Notes: generated by a model from the letters alone, not told the origin. Numbered from the stretch's first letter, positions 1 through 8,510 are shown. The stretch: 64,000 bases of DNA from Thermobispora bispora DSM 43833 (GCF_000092645.1 NC_014165.1:124001-188000); one strand, 5' to 3'. Translations and numbers: made by a program.

Positions 1-991
1 GTTGATCACAGAGACGGTGTTCGAGCCGAAGTTGGTGACGTAGGCGCGGGTACCGCCGAGGGTGAACGCCACTAGGATCGGCGTTTCTCCGACCGGGATG
101 GTGGCGATGACGGTGTTGGTGGCGGTGTCGATCACCGACACGTTGTCGGAGCCGAAGTTGGTGACGTAGGCGCGGGTTCCGCCAGGGGTGAACGCCACCT
201 CCCAGGGATTAGTGCCGACGGGGATGGTGGCGATGACGGTGTTGGTGGCGGTGTCGATCACCGACACCGTGTTGTCACCGCTGTTGACGACGTAGGCGCG
301 GGTGCCGCCGGGAGTGACCCCCATTCCGATGGGTTGGGTGCCGACCGGGATGGTGGTGACGACGGTGTTGGTGGCGGTGTCGATCACAGAGACGGTGTTC
401 GAGCCGAAGTTGGCGACGTAGGCGCGGGTGCCGCCGGGGGTGACCGCCACCCCAACGGGCTCAACGCCGACCGGGATGGTGGCGATGACGGTGTTGGTGG
501 CGGTGTCGATCACCGACACGTCGTTGGAGACCTGGTTGGTGACGTAGGCGCGGGTTCCGCCGGGAGAGACGGCCACGTCGTACGGAAGGGCGCCGACCGG
601 GATGACGGCGATGACGCCGTTGGTGGCGGTGTCGATCACCGACACGGTGTCGCCGGTCTGGTTGACCACGTACACCCGGGTGCCGCCGGGACTGGCCGCC
701 ACCCCGGTGGGCCCGTTTTCCGACCGGGATGGTGGCGACGGTGGTGTTGCCGGCGACGTCGATCACCGAAACGGTGCCTTCGCTCTGGTTGGTGACGTAG
801 GCGACCTGGCGTGCCTGGCGGATCTCCTCGGCCGTGGCCGTGGTGGGCGGGGATGCGAGTGCGGTGAGGCCGGTGGCGAGCGCCACCGCGGTGATCGCCG
901 AGCGCAGCCGGGTTCGCCGCACCCGTACCTGCGTCTGAGCGGATATGCCGGCGCGGCGTATCGCCGCGGTGTTGATCCAACGTGTGAGCAT
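1..991 (-). pseudogene. Secreted YVTN beta-propeller protein, frameshifted, 3' end off the window
   Basis: First member of the tandem YVTN family. The start at 991 (MLTRW...) follows a GGGAGG ribosome site 5 nt upstream and opens a long signal peptide with an Ala-x-Ala type end. Blade 1 reads correctly (QVAYVTN ... ATIPVG) and then the frame is lost at a TTTT run (716-719): the paralogues have one T fewer there. After a one-base correction the minus strand stays open to position 1 with 42-residue (126 nt) repeats. Six further repeats are visible. The last, at the left edge, has the TLGGTR signature that marks the final blade of the paralogues, so only about 30 residues lie outside the window. 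Such proteins fold as beta-propellers outside the membrane; the ligand is unknown. The frameshift may be a sequencing error. Confidence 0.8.
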
Positions 992-1110
992 GGAGACCTC
1001 CCATCGAAATGACGGTCTCCTTGTACGCGGACACGGTGAGGCGATTCGATTTACGGCACGCTCAGTTGGCTCACCCGGCCGACGGTTTTGCATGATCGTT
1101 GATCACGTAC
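992..1110 (-). promoter_or_regulatory. Shared upstream block of YVTN gene 1
   Basis: About 110 bp before the start is recognisably the same sequence as the blocks upstream of the other three YVTN genes (2124-2245, 3500-3625, 4895-5015). It ends in the GGGAGGTCTCC ribosome-site segment. Promoter location is inferred from this conservation; no clear -35/-10 pair can be named. Confidence 0.55.
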
Positions 1111-1226
1111 CCGAATAATCACTCAATCCAGGTGCCGATCGCTCACCTGGAATGAATCCGAATTAATGCGTATTCAGGCCTGGTGAATGCGCGTTGCCTG
1201 GCAGAAGTCGGCGGTGAGCAGCGAAA

Positions 1227-1254
1227 GGCCCCTGGCCGATAGGGGGCAGGGGCC
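1227..1254 (-). terminator. Hairpin terminator of YVTN gene 2
   Basis: Inverted repeat with arms GGCCCCTG and CAGGGGCC just beyond the stop of the next gene. The same stem sequence recurs after each family member, so it was duplicated with the gene. Confidence 0.75.
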
Positions 1255-1304
1255 GTTCCGCCGGTGCGCGGCGGCTGAGCCGCCGTCGTGCCGCCGCCGG
1301 ATGG

Positions 1305-2123
1305 CTATGGGACGTTGGCGATGGCGACCTCGGTCGGCGTGTTCCCCACGGTCAAGGTGGCCTCCACGGCGTTCGTGGCGGTGTTGATCACGGACACGGT
1401 GTCGCTGCCCGAGTCGGTGACGTAGGCGCGGGTGCCGCCGAGGGTGACGGCCACCCCGATGGGCCCGGTTCCGACCGGGACGGTGGTGATGACGGCATTG
1501 GTGGCGGTGTTGATCACCGACACGGTGTTGGAGCCCTGGTTGGCCACGTAGGCGCGGGTGCCTCCCGGGGTGACCGCCAATTGGTTGGGCGCGGTGCCGA
1601 CCGGGATGGTGGCGATCACGGTGTTGGTGATGGTGTCGATCACCGAGACCGTGTTGTCGATGGAGTTGGTGACGAGCACGCGGGTGCCTCCGGGAGACAC
1701 GGCCACATCGAAGGGATCAGCGCCGACCGGGATGACGGCGATCACGCCGTTGGTGGCGGTGTTGATCGCCGACACCGTGTCGGAGCCCAGATTGGTCACG
1801 TACACCCGGGTGCCGCCCGGGCTGGCCGCCACCCCCCTGGGCCCGTTGCCGACGGGGATGGTGGCGATGGTGGTGTTGGTGGCCACGTCGATCGCCGAGA
1901 CGGTGTTGTCGTCCTGGTTGGTGATGTAGGCGACTTGGCGGCCTTGCCGTGCGTCGCCGGCGGTGGCCGGGGCCGGCAGGGAGGCGAGTGCGGTGAGGCC
2001 GGTGGCTAGCGCCATCGCGGTGATGGCCGAGCCGAGCCGGGACCGCCGTACCGCCGGCCGCGCCTCACCGGATATCCCGCTGCGGCGATTCTCCGCCGCG
2101 GTCGTGAACCAACGCGTGAGCAT
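1305..2123 (-). CDS. Secreted YVTN beta-propeller protein, five blades
   Basis: 272 residues. A basic N-terminus (MLTRWFTT) and a hydrophobic stretch give a signal peptide ending near ATAGDA at about residue 57. The rest is five 42-residue YVTN repeats: QVAYITN, SPGGTRVYVTN, SPGGTRVLVTN, TPGGTRAYVAN, TLGGTRAYVTD, closing with EVAIANVP. The ribosome site GGAGG lies 5 nt before the ATG. The two intact neighbours have seven blades, so this copy seems to have lost two internal repeats. A five-bladed fold is possible, but an incomplete ring is equally likely. Exported repeat proteins of this family are thought to act in cell-surface binding; no catalytic residues are known and none are seen. Confidence 0.9.
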   Translation of the reverse strand: MLTRWFTTAAENRRSGISGEARPAVRRSRLGSAITAMALATGLTALASLPAPATAGDARQGRQVAYITNQDDNTVSAIDVATNTTIATIPVGNGPRGVAASPGGTRVYVTNLGSDTVSAINTATNGVIAVIPVGADPFDVAVSPGGTRVLVTNSIDNTVSVIDTITNTVIATIPVGTAPNQLAVTPGGTRAYVANQGSNTVSVINTATNAVITTVPVGTGPIGVAVTLGGTRAYVTDSGSDTVSVINTATNAVEATLTVGNTPTEVAIANVP

Positions 2124-2245
2124 GGAGACCTCCGATCGAGATGACGATCTCGTTGTACGCGGTAGCGGCGGCCGGATTCGGCTCCGGCGCGCTCACTTAA
2201 CTCATCCGATCGGTGGCTTTGAGCGATCGTTGAGCGCGATTCCAT
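2124..2245 (-). promoter_or_regulatory. Shared upstream block of YVTN gene 2
   Basis: Second copy of the conserved upstream block, between the start of gene 2 and the terminator of gene 3. It carries the same order of short conserved segments as the other copies, including a GATCGTTGAGC stretch about 110 bp from the start. Confidence 0.55.
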
Positions 2246-2340
2246 CGGATCAGAAAGAATTTCGTTTTGTGTGTTATGCGCAGACGCAAGTGATAAACGA
2301 GCTCCGGCCGCTGTTCGGCCTGGCCGAATCGGAGATGAGA

Positions 2341-2372
2341 AAGGCCCCTGACCGATATCGGCCAGGGGCCTT
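2341..2372 (-). terminator. Hairpin terminator of YVTN gene 3
   Basis: Perfect 10 bp arms AAGGCCCCTG and CAGGGGCCTT with a 12 nt loop, about 60 nt after the stop of the 2435-3499 gene. Confidence 0.8.
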
Positions 2373-2434
2373 GTCAGCGGTGCGCGTACGCCCGTTCCGG
2401 CGGGCGCGCAGCGTTCATCGCGATGAGTGGAGGG

Positions 2435-3499
2435 TCACGGAACGTTGGCGATGGCCACCTCGACCGGACCGCTACCCGCGCCCAGGGAGGCTTCCACGGT
2501 GTTGGTTGCGGTGTCGATCACCGACACCGTGTTGGAGGCGAAGTTGGCGACGTAGGCGCGGGTGCCGCCCAGGGTGACCGCCACCCCGAATGGCTGGGTG
2601 CCGACCGGAATGGTGGTGATGACACTGTTGCCCGCAACGTTGATCACCGAGACGTTGCCGGAGCCTTCATTGGTGACGTAGGCGCGGGTGCCGCCCGGGG
2701 TGACCGCCACCTCACTCGGCAGGCTGCCGACCGGGATGGTGGCGATGACGGTGTTGGTGGCGGTGTTGATCACCGACACGGTGTTGTCTGACCTATTGGC
2801 GACGAGGACGCGGGTGCCGCCGGGGGTGACCGCCACCCCAAGGGGCGTGTTGCCGACCGGGATGGTGGCGATGACCGTGTTGGTCGCCGTGTCGATCACC
2901 GACACGGTGTTGGAGCCGTTGTTGGTGACGTAGGCGCGGGTGCCGCCGGGGGTGACCGCCACCCCGAACGGCTGGGCGCCGACGGGGATGGTGGCGATGA
3001 CGGTGTTGGTGGCGGTGTTGATCACCGACACGGTGTTGGAGCCGTTGTTGGTGACGTAGGCGCGGGTGCCGCCGGGGGTGACCGCCACATCAAAGGGCGC
3101 GGTGCCGACCGGGATGACGGCGATGACGCCATTGGTGGCGGTGTTGATCACCGACACTGTGCCGGAGGTCGAGTTGGGCACGTAGACGCGGGTGCCGCCG
3201 GGGCTGGCCGCCACCCCCCTGGGCCCGTTGCCGACGGGGATGGTGGCGATGGTGGTGTTGGTGGCGACGTCGATCGCCGACACGGTGCCTTCGGTAAGGT
3301 TGCTGACGTAGGCGACCTGGCGGGCCTGGCGTGTCTCATCGGCCGCAGCCGTGGTGGGAAGGGCGGCGAGTGCGGTGAGGCCGGTGGCGAGGGCAGCCGC
3401 CGTGATGACCGCGCGAAGCCGAGACCACCGCACCCCCACCTGAGTCTGACCGGATATATCGGTGCGGCGATTCTCCGCCGCGGCTCTTATCCAACGCAT
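2435..3499 (-). CDS. Secreted YVTN beta-propeller protein, seven blades
   Basis: 354 residues from the ATG at 3499 (MRWIRAAAENRR). In the sister genes the start codon lies seven codon-equivalents from the ribosome site; here that ATG reads AGG, so the start moved to the next ATG and the GGGAGG-to-start spacing grew to about 11 nt, which may lower translation. A signal peptide ends near AAADET. Seven 42-residue YVTN repeats follow. The first (SAIDVATNTTIATIPVG) and last (TLGGTRAYVAN ... EVAIANVP) are position-specific and shared between paralogues, while the internal ones are nearly identical to each other at the DNA level. Seven blades is a classic closed propeller. Extracellular; ligand unknown. 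Confidence 0.9.
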   Translation of the reverse strand: MRWIRAAAENRRTDISGQTQVGVRWSRLRAVITAAALATGLTALAALPTTAAADETRQARQVAYVSNLTEGTVSAIDVATNTTIATIPVGNGPRGVAASPGGTRVYVPNSTSGTVSVINTATNGVIAVIPVGTAPFDVAVTPGGTRAYVTNNGSNTVSVINTATNTVIATIPVGAQPFGVAVTPGGTRAYVTNNGSNTVSVIDTATNTVIATIPVGNTPLGVAVTPGGTRVLVANRSDNTVSVINTATNTVIATIPVGSLPSEVAVTPGGTRAYVTNEGSGNVSVINVAGNSVITTIPVGTQPFGVAVTLGGTRAYVANFASNTVSVIDTATNTVEASLGAGSGPVEVAIANVP

Positions 3500-3625
3500 G
3501 AGCCTGGAGACCTCCCATCGAGATGACGGTCTCGTTGTACGAGGACATGGCGGCGGACTTCGATTTCGGCACACCGACTTGGCTCATCCGGCCGATAGCT
3601 TTGAGCGATTGTTGATCACAGTTCC
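3500..3625 (-). promoter_or_regulatory. Shared upstream block of YVTN gene 3
   Basis: Third copy of the conserved upstream block. It is most similar to the copy at 4895-5015; both contain the segment GATTGTTGATCACA near the distal end. Confidence 0.55.
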
Positions 3626-3731
3626 GGCGGCTCGGACAACTCCGCTGAAAACCGTCTGTTTAAGAATGAATCCGCGATTGGTGGTACGGCCTGGTTGATT
3701 CGCGTTGGCGGGAATCGGCGGTGGGAAAGGG

Positions 3732-3765
3732 AAAGGCCCCTGGCCGGCAAGGGGCAGGGGCCTTT
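3732..3765 (-). terminator. Hairpin terminator of YVTN gene 4
   Basis: Arms AAAGGCCCCTG and CAGGGGCCTTT, perfect 11 bp stem with a 12 nt loop, downstream of the gene ending at 3830. Confidence 0.8.
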
Positions 3766-3829
3766 TCAGCGGTGTGCGTACGCCCGTTCCGGTGGACGTC
3801 GCTCAGCGCTCATCGCGATGAGCGGAGGG

Positions 3830-4894
3830 TCACGGAACGTTGGCGATGGCCACCTCGGTGGGAGTGGCCCCCACGGTGAGGGTGGCCTCCACGGTGTTGG
3901 TCGCGGTGTCGATCACGGAGACCGTGCCGTCGCCGGAGTTGGCCACGTAGGCGCGGGTGCCGCCGAGGCTGACCGCCACGCCGATGGGCGTGGTGCCGAC
4001 CGTGACGGTGGTGATGAGGCTGGCGCCCGCGGTGTTGATCACCGAGACCGTGCCGTCGCCGGAGTTGGTGACGTAGGCACGGGCGCCGTTGGGGCTGAAC
4101 GCCACGTCCGACGGCGTGGTGCCGACGGGGATGGTGGCGATGACGGTGTTGGTGGCGGTGTTGATCACGGAGACCGTGCCGTCGGTCTCGTTGGTGACGA
4201 GGACGCGGGTGCCGCCCGGGCTCACGCCCACGCCGGTGGGCGCGACGCCGACGGGGATGGTGGCGATGACGGTGTTGGTCGCCGTGTTGATCACCGACAC
4301 GGTGTTGGAGCCGTTGTTGGTGACGTAGGCGCGGGTCCCGTCGGGGGTGACGGCCACGTCCGTCGGTGCGGTGCCGACGGGGATGGTGGCGATGACGCCG
4401 TTGGTGGCGGTGTCGATGACCGAGACGGTGCCGGCGCCGGAGTTGGCCACGTAGGCGCGGGTGCCGCCGGGGGTGACCGCCACACCGGTGGGCCCGGCGC
4501 CGACCGGGATGATCGCGATGACGCCGTTGGTGGCGGTGTTGATCACCGAGACCGTGTTGTCAGCGTTGTTGGCCACGAACACCCGGGTGCCACCGGGAGA
4601 GGCCGCCACCCCGTCGGGCGCGGCGCCGACCGGGATGGTGGCGATGGTGGTGTTGCTGGCGACATCGATCGCGGAGACGGTGTTGTCCGCGTTGTTGGTG
4701 ACGTAGGCGACCTGGCGCGGCTGGCGGATCTCCTCGGCCGTGGCCGTGGTGGGCAGGGACGCGAGCCCGGTGAGGCCGGTGGCGAGCGCCGCCGCCATGA
4801 TGACCGAGCGCAGCCGGGACCGCCGTACCCCTACCTGCACGTGGGATATTTCGCGGCGATTCTCCGCCGCGGTCGTGAACCAACGCGTGAGCAT
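3830..4894 (-). CDS. Secreted YVTN beta-propeller protein, seven blades
   Basis: 354 residues, the same length as its neighbour at 2435-3499. The ATG at 4894 (MLTRWFTTAAENRR) follows GGGAGG by only 4 nt, one base less than in the sister genes. The reading frame is open further upstream but the shared ribosome site fixes this start. After the signal peptide come seven YVTN repeats (QVAYVTN, GGTRVFVAN, GGTRAYVAN, DGTRAYVTN, GGTRVLVTN, NGARAYVTN, GGTRAYVAN) and the EVAIANVP end. The repeats have diverged more than in the neighbour, with more ADNTV and GDGTV variants. It is probably surface-exposed or secreted, with unknown function. Confidence 0.9.
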   Translation of the reverse strand: MLTRWFTTAAENRREISHVQVGVRRSRLRSVIMAAALATGLTGLASLPTTATAEEIRQPRQVAYVTNNADNTVSAIDVASNTTIATIPVGAAPDGVAASPGGTRVFVANNADNTVSVINTATNGVIAIIPVGAGPTGVAVTPGGTRAYVANSGAGTVSVIDTATNGVIATIPVGTAPTDVAVTPDGTRAYVTNNGSNTVSVINTATNTVIATIPVGVAPTGVGVSPGGTRVLVTNETDGTVSVINTATNTVIATIPVGTTPSDVAFSPNGARAYVTNSGDGTVSVINTAGASLITTVTVGTTPIGVAVSLGGTRAYVANSGDGTVSVIDTATNTVEATLTVGATPTEVAIANVP

Positions 4895-5015
4895 GAGACC
4901 TCCCATCGAGATGACGATCTCGTTGTACGCGGGCACGGCGGCGGGATTCGGTTCCGGCACACCGACTTGGCTCATCCGGCCGATAGCTTTGGGCGATTGT
5001 TGATCACAATTCCGA
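4895..5015 (-). promoter_or_regulatory. Shared upstream block of YVTN gene 4
   Basis: Fourth copy of the conserved upstream block, ending at the GATTGTTGATCACAATTCC segment. The 335 bp between this gene and the remnant at 5218-5427 holds this block and the hairpin at 5122-5149 and nothing else recognisable. Confidence 0.55.
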
Positions 5016-5121
5016 CGGCTCAGACAACTCTGCTGAAAACCGTCCATTGGAGAATGTGTCCGCTATGGCGGTACGGCCTGGCGTATCCGCACGGGCGGGC
5101 ATGGGCGGTGGGAAAGGGAAA

Positions 5122-5149
5122 GGCCCCTGGCCGGTATGGGCCAGGGGCC
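5122..5149 (-). terminator. Hairpin terminator left from the truncated YVTN copy
   Basis: Arms GGCCCCTGGCC and GGCCAGGGGCC, the family terminator stem extended to 11 bp. It remains although the gene it served is now only a 3' fragment. Confidence 0.75.
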
Positions 5150-5217
5150 GTGTTGCCGGTATGCGAGTGATGAATTGTGCTCGTTCTTGACGGGTGTCCC
5201 AGCGCCCGCCGGCGTTG

Positions 5218-5427
5218 CCGCGGGTGCTCCGGAACGTCGGCGATGGCCACCTCGACCGGGACGCTACCCACGCCCAGGGTGGCTTGCACGGTGTTGGTGG
5301 CGGCATCGATCACCGACACGGTGCTGGAGAGGAGGTTTGTGACGTAGGCGCGAGTGCCCCCAGGGGTGACGGCCACATTCGAGGGGATCCGTGCCGACCG
5401 GGATGGTGGCGATGACGCCGCCTTTTG
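5218..5427 (-). pseudogene. Truncated 3' remnant of a fifth YVTN propeller gene
   Basis: The minus strand reads the end of a YVTN protein (TPGGTRAYVTN, SVIDAATNTVQATLGVG, EVAIADVP) and then runs on past the place where the paralogues stop. The 5' side breaks off abruptly near 5427, after which the sequence is unrelated. No start or signal peptide remains. It is the decayed outermost member of the tandem array, cut by a deletion or by insertion of the AraC gene region. Confidence 0.85.
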
Positions 5428-5515
5428 TGGTACGGCCTGGTCTACCCGAGCTGGTGACCGGCGCCGAGCGACTCGCCTCCGGAAACTGTCACCGGGGCCG
5501 GTTAGCGTGACCCGT

Positions 5516-6340
5516 ATGGCGTGGTACGTGGCCGCACCGGTGGCCCCGGACCTGTCCCGCGACCTGGTGACCGCGTGGACCGTCCGGACCGAAGGGCGTC
5601 ACCGGCTCGTTCCCGACGGCTGTGTCGACGTGCTGTGGATCGACAACGGCACCGTCTGGGTGTGCGGCCCGGAGACGTCGGCGTGGTCGTTCCGCCTCCC
5701 GCCCGGAACCCAGGCGGTCGGGGTGCGGTTCCGGCCGGGACGGGCGAGCGCAGTTTTCAAGATCGCCGCCCATGAGCTGCGCGACCGGCGGGTCGCGCTG
5801 GAGGACGTGCTCGGCTCGCGCGCCCACCGCCTGCTCGCCGAGCAGGTCGGGTACGCGGCGGACGAGGCGGCACGGCTCCGGGTGATGGAGGACCACGTCC
5901 GGCGGTGGGTGGCCGAGGCCCCGGTGGCGGATGCGGTCCCGGCGGCGGTCGTGCGGATGCTCACCCGCGACATCGGGACGAGTATCACCGCCCTGGCGGA
6001 CGCGGTCGGGCTCGGGGAGCGTCAGCTGCACCGGCGCTGCCTCACCGCCTTCGGCTACGGCGCGGCGACGCTGCGCCGCATCCTGCGCTTGCAAGGGTTC
6101 CTGGAGCTCGCCCGGACCGCCGGCGACGTCACGGGTCTGGCCACGCTCGCCGCCGCGGCCGGCTACACCGACCAGCCGCACCTGTCCCGGGATTGCCGGG
6201 CCATCGCCGGGATCAGCCCGCGGGCGCTGGTGGCGGAGGCGCGCGCCGGCCGCCTCACCGGCGGCCCCTACGACCAGGTTTCCCGGAGGATCTCCTCGGC
6301 CCGCTCGGCGGGCAGGCCGCTCGCCTTGGTGAGCGGCTGA
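5516..6340 (+). CDS. AraC-family transcriptional regulator (DUF6597-type N-terminus)
   Basis: 274 residues from the ATG at 5516 (MAWYVAAPVAPDL). The N-terminal half (VPDGCVDVLWIDNG, VWVCGPETSAW, VGVRFRPG) is the cupin-like domain found in a large group of actinobacterial AraC regulators. The C-terminal ~110 residues are the double helix-turn-helix (TSITALADAVGLGERQLHRRC, then LATLAAAAGYTDQPHLSRDCRAIAGISP). The domain order and length are normal. It stands alone between the YVTN remnant and a broken gene, so the target is unknown. An in-frame extension upstream reads into YVTN-remnant sequence and is not believed. Confidence 0.88.
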   Translation: MAWYVAAPVAPDLSRDLVTAWTVRTEGRHRLVPDGCVDVLWIDNGTVWVCGPETSAWSFRLPPGTQAVGVRFRPGRASAVFKIAAHELRDRRVALEDVLGSRAHRLLAEQVGYAADEAARLRVMEDHVRRWVAEAPVADAVPAAVVRMLTRDIGTSITALADAVGLGERQLHRRCLTAFGYGAATLRRILRLQGFLELARTAGDVTGLATLAAAAGYTDQPHLSRDCRAIAGISPRALVAEARAGRLTGGPYDQVSRRISSARSAGRPLALVSG

Positions 6341-6731
6341 ACCGGTGGCCGAGCAGCCGGCCCGCGCTCCCGGGTGCTGTTGGGTGTGACCGGGCCGCGC
6401 GCGCCTCCGGGCACGACCGCCGTCCAAGGCACCGTCGTGACACCGGGGGACGGCCGCCGAAATGCTGTCGGGTACGACCGGGGCGCGCGCGTCTCTCCGG
6501 TCACGATCGCCCACCGGGTGCCGTCGTGGCACCGGGCGGACACCGGATCCGGACGTGAGCGCCGGGATGTCCGAGCGGCACCAGGGCGCCGGGCGCACGC
6601 GGTGCGGCGCCGAACCGCAGCGTCGGCGATGCGCGTGACATCTTCTCCAGCGCGCGCAGCCGTCGACCTCGCCGATGCGGATGTCCGATCCGTACACGAC
6701 ACGGGTGCGGGTGAGGGGCCATGCTGGGGTC
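6341..6731. other. Gene-free stretch with an imperfect ~70 bp direct repeat
   Basis: No convincing gene. Two related segments, about 6381-6450 and 6468-6542, share the order CCGGG..GCGCGCGC..TCCGG..CACGA..CGCC..CCGTCGTG..CACCGGG. Otherwise unremarkable GC-rich DNA. Confidence 0.5.
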
Positions 6732-7095
6732 ATGACCCAAGGTGTCTCTCAGGTTTCCGAGCGTTACCGCCGGCTGGCCGCCGAGTTCACCCGCCGCGTG
6801 GAGGCCGTTCCCGCCGGCCGGTGGGAGTCCCCGTCGCCGGCCGGGGTCACGGCGTACGGCCGAGGAAGGCGATCAGCTTGTCCTGCTCGGAGGCGTCCTC
6901 CGGCACGCTCACCGGAGGACCGAAGAGCTGCTCACCGCGGAGCGCGTCCCCGAAGCCGACGGCCTCCGCGTGCACCCGGCGGACCTCGTCCAGCACCAGG
7001 CGGAGCTGGTCGCGCGCCTGAAGGAGCTCGGCGCCACGCCCGCCGACATCGGCCAGGCGGCCGGCGGCCGGGACGGGCCAAGGCGTCGCCGGCCG
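6732..7095. pseudogene. Broken and inverted TIGR03086/DinB-like gene (mycothiol-dependent maleylpyruvate isomerase fold)
   Basis: Plus strand 6732-6846 encodes the exact kind of N-terminus seen in TIGR03086 proteins (VSERYRRLAAEFTRRVEAVP, then RWESPSP). Instead of continuing, the next bases carry the C-terminus of the same family on the minus strand: reading from about 7080 down to 6847 gives QARDQLRLVLDEV, VGFGDALRGEQLFGPPV, EDASEQDKLIAFLGRTP and a stop (TCA at 6847-6849). The middle of the protein is missing. This looks like one gene in which the 3' part was inverted and the central part lost, or the head-to-tail meeting of two remnants. The family binds metal and uses mycothiol; this copy cannot be functional. 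Confidence 0.75.
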
Positions 7096-7109
7096 GGCGT
7101 TCGCCCGGT

Positions 7110-7868
7110 CTACCTCCCGCTCTTGGAGAAGTGCTGGTAGTCCTTGGCGCCGGACCAGTAGCCGCCCCAGCCCCAGCCGATCGACTCGAAGGCCCGCACC
7201 ACCCGGTCACCCGCGTTGATCACGCCGGGCTTGTGCAGCGGCCGCTTCACGTAGGCGTCCGCGTTGCGGTGCGCGTTGGAGCCGTCGGCGTACACGTACG
7301 GGTTCTCCCGCGGGTTGAGGTCGATGGCCCGGCCGTACGCGTGCTCCGACCAGCGGGTCGACCCGGTGGCCGGCCGGCAGTTGAACGCCGACGTGTTGTC
7401 GGCCTCGATCGAGTCGTAGTCGCTGCCCTTGTAGACGTCGATCGGCTCCATCCGGCGGATCGGGAAGCGGTAACCGAACAGGGTGCGGAAGACCGAGACC
7501 ACGTCCTCGGCCACCGACTCGTGCACCACGAGCTCCCCGGTGTGGACCTTCCCGTCGAAGCCCCAATGGGTCATGGTGATCTTCCGCAGCTCGCCCGGCC
7601 GGACCGGGCAGCCCGGCCGCCACGAGTACGGCAGGTCCGCCCGGGTCACCTTGGTGATCGTCGCCGAGAACGTGGGCTCCGGCGCCGGCGTGGCCTGCCG
7701 CTCTGCCGTGGCCGTGGCGGTGGGTGAGGCCACCGGCGTGGCCGAGGCGGCGCCCGCCGCGGGCGAGCCGGCCGGCCCGGCGGTCCCACCCCCGCCGCCG
7801 CAGGCGGCGAGGCCCGCGATGGCGACCCCCAAGACCGCCGCTGACCTGCGTTTTCTTCTCTCCCCCAT
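7110..7868 (-). CDS. Lipoprotein M15-type D-Ala-D-Ala carboxypeptidase-like peptidase
   Basis: 252 residues. The N-terminus is basic, followed by a hydrophobic stretch and the lipobox LAAC with Cys23 as the lipidated residue. A Gly/Ala/Thr/Pro linker to about residue 70 spaces the catalytic domain from the membrane. The domain has the M15 zinc signature SEHAYGRAIDLNP (His and Asp ligands) and the distal DYQHFS motif supplying the third ligand. These enzymes trim peptidoglycan stem peptides outside the membrane. The start has no clear ribosome site. The gene is convergent with the broken gene at 6732-7095 and followed by nothing in operon. Confidence 0.85.
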   Translation of the reverse strand: MGERRKRRSAAVLGVAIAGLAACGGGGGTAGPAGSPAAGAASATPVASPTATATAERQATPAPEPTFSATITKVTRADLPYSWRPGCPVRPGELRKITMTHWGFDGKVHTGELVVHESVAEDVVSVFRTLFGYRFPIRRMEPIDVYKGSDYDSIEADNTSAFNCRPATGSTRWSEHAYGRAIDLNPRENPYVYADGSNAHRNADAYVKRPLHKPGVINAGDRVVRAFESIGWGWGGYWSGAKDYQHFSKSGR

Positions 7869-8057
7869 AGGCGCAGCGTACCGGCGCCCCGGGCGTGGTC
7901 ACCGGCCGTCCGCCGGTGGCACGGTCTCATCGGCGCACCGGGCCGCAGGCGTGCTCATCGGGCGTTTACCAGGGCGGGTCAGGACGCCGGGCCGTGGGCG
8001 TGGTCGTGGGCCGTCCGGTGGAGGGTGGCCTGATCGGGAGACCGGGCCGTGGCATGG

Positions 8058-8510
8058 TCACCGGCCGTCCGGGCCGCCGCTGATGCTGTCGATGCGCCAC
8101 CCGGCCGCGTGGAGCTGGGCGTGGCGCTCGGCGAGCCAGGGCGCGACCGACGCGGGGGTCAGGCGGAGGGTGGTGTGGGCGAGCACGACCTGGCCGGCGG
8201 TCCAGATCTCGCGGGCCAGGAGCCCGGGGGTGATGACGATCTCCCACGACTGCAGCCGGCCGTCCAGCTCCCGGGCGTACCGCCAGCGGGACTCCGTCCG
8301 GCGCCGGCGCGGTCCCTCGACCAGGGGCGGCCAGCGGTACCGGGCCCACAGGTGCCGCGCCCAGGTCAGGAGTGCGCGCACCGTGCGCCTCAGGCCGCCG
8401 CCGATCACGAGGCCGGGCTGCTTCGTGGTGAGCCGGTCCGCGGGAGCGGGGAGCCCGTCCGCGGGAATGGACTGCGGTGCCATGGCGAGGGGATCACTGG
8501 CGAATGACAT
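8058..8510 (-). CDS. Conserved-looking hypothetical protein, no recognised domain
   Basis: 150 residues. I do not recognise the family. Support comes from AGGAGG three nt before the ATG at 8510, actinobacterial codon use and a globular-looking composition (RWRYARELDGRLQSWEIVI, LAREIWTAGQVVLAHTTLRL). The C-terminal half is predicted alpha/beta and the N-terminal 30 residues look disordered. No signal peptide or membrane segment. Downstream, 7869-8057 is gene-free and contains repeats of a CGTGG(T)CACCGGCCGTCC segment. Confidence 0.65.
   Translation of the reverse strand: MSFASDPLAMAPQSIPADGLPAPADRLTTKQPGLVIGGGLRRTVRALLTWARHLWARYRWPPLVEGPRRRRTESRWRYARELDGRLQSWEIVITPGLLAREIWTAGQVVLAHTTLRLTPASVAPWLAERHAQLHAAGWRIDSISGGPDGR

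Noticed and set aside
1-5400. CRISPR array or minisatellite suggested by strict 126 nt periodicity
   Set aside because: The repeats encode YVTN blades on the minus strand with codon-position variation, signal peptides and stop codons; they are protein repeats.
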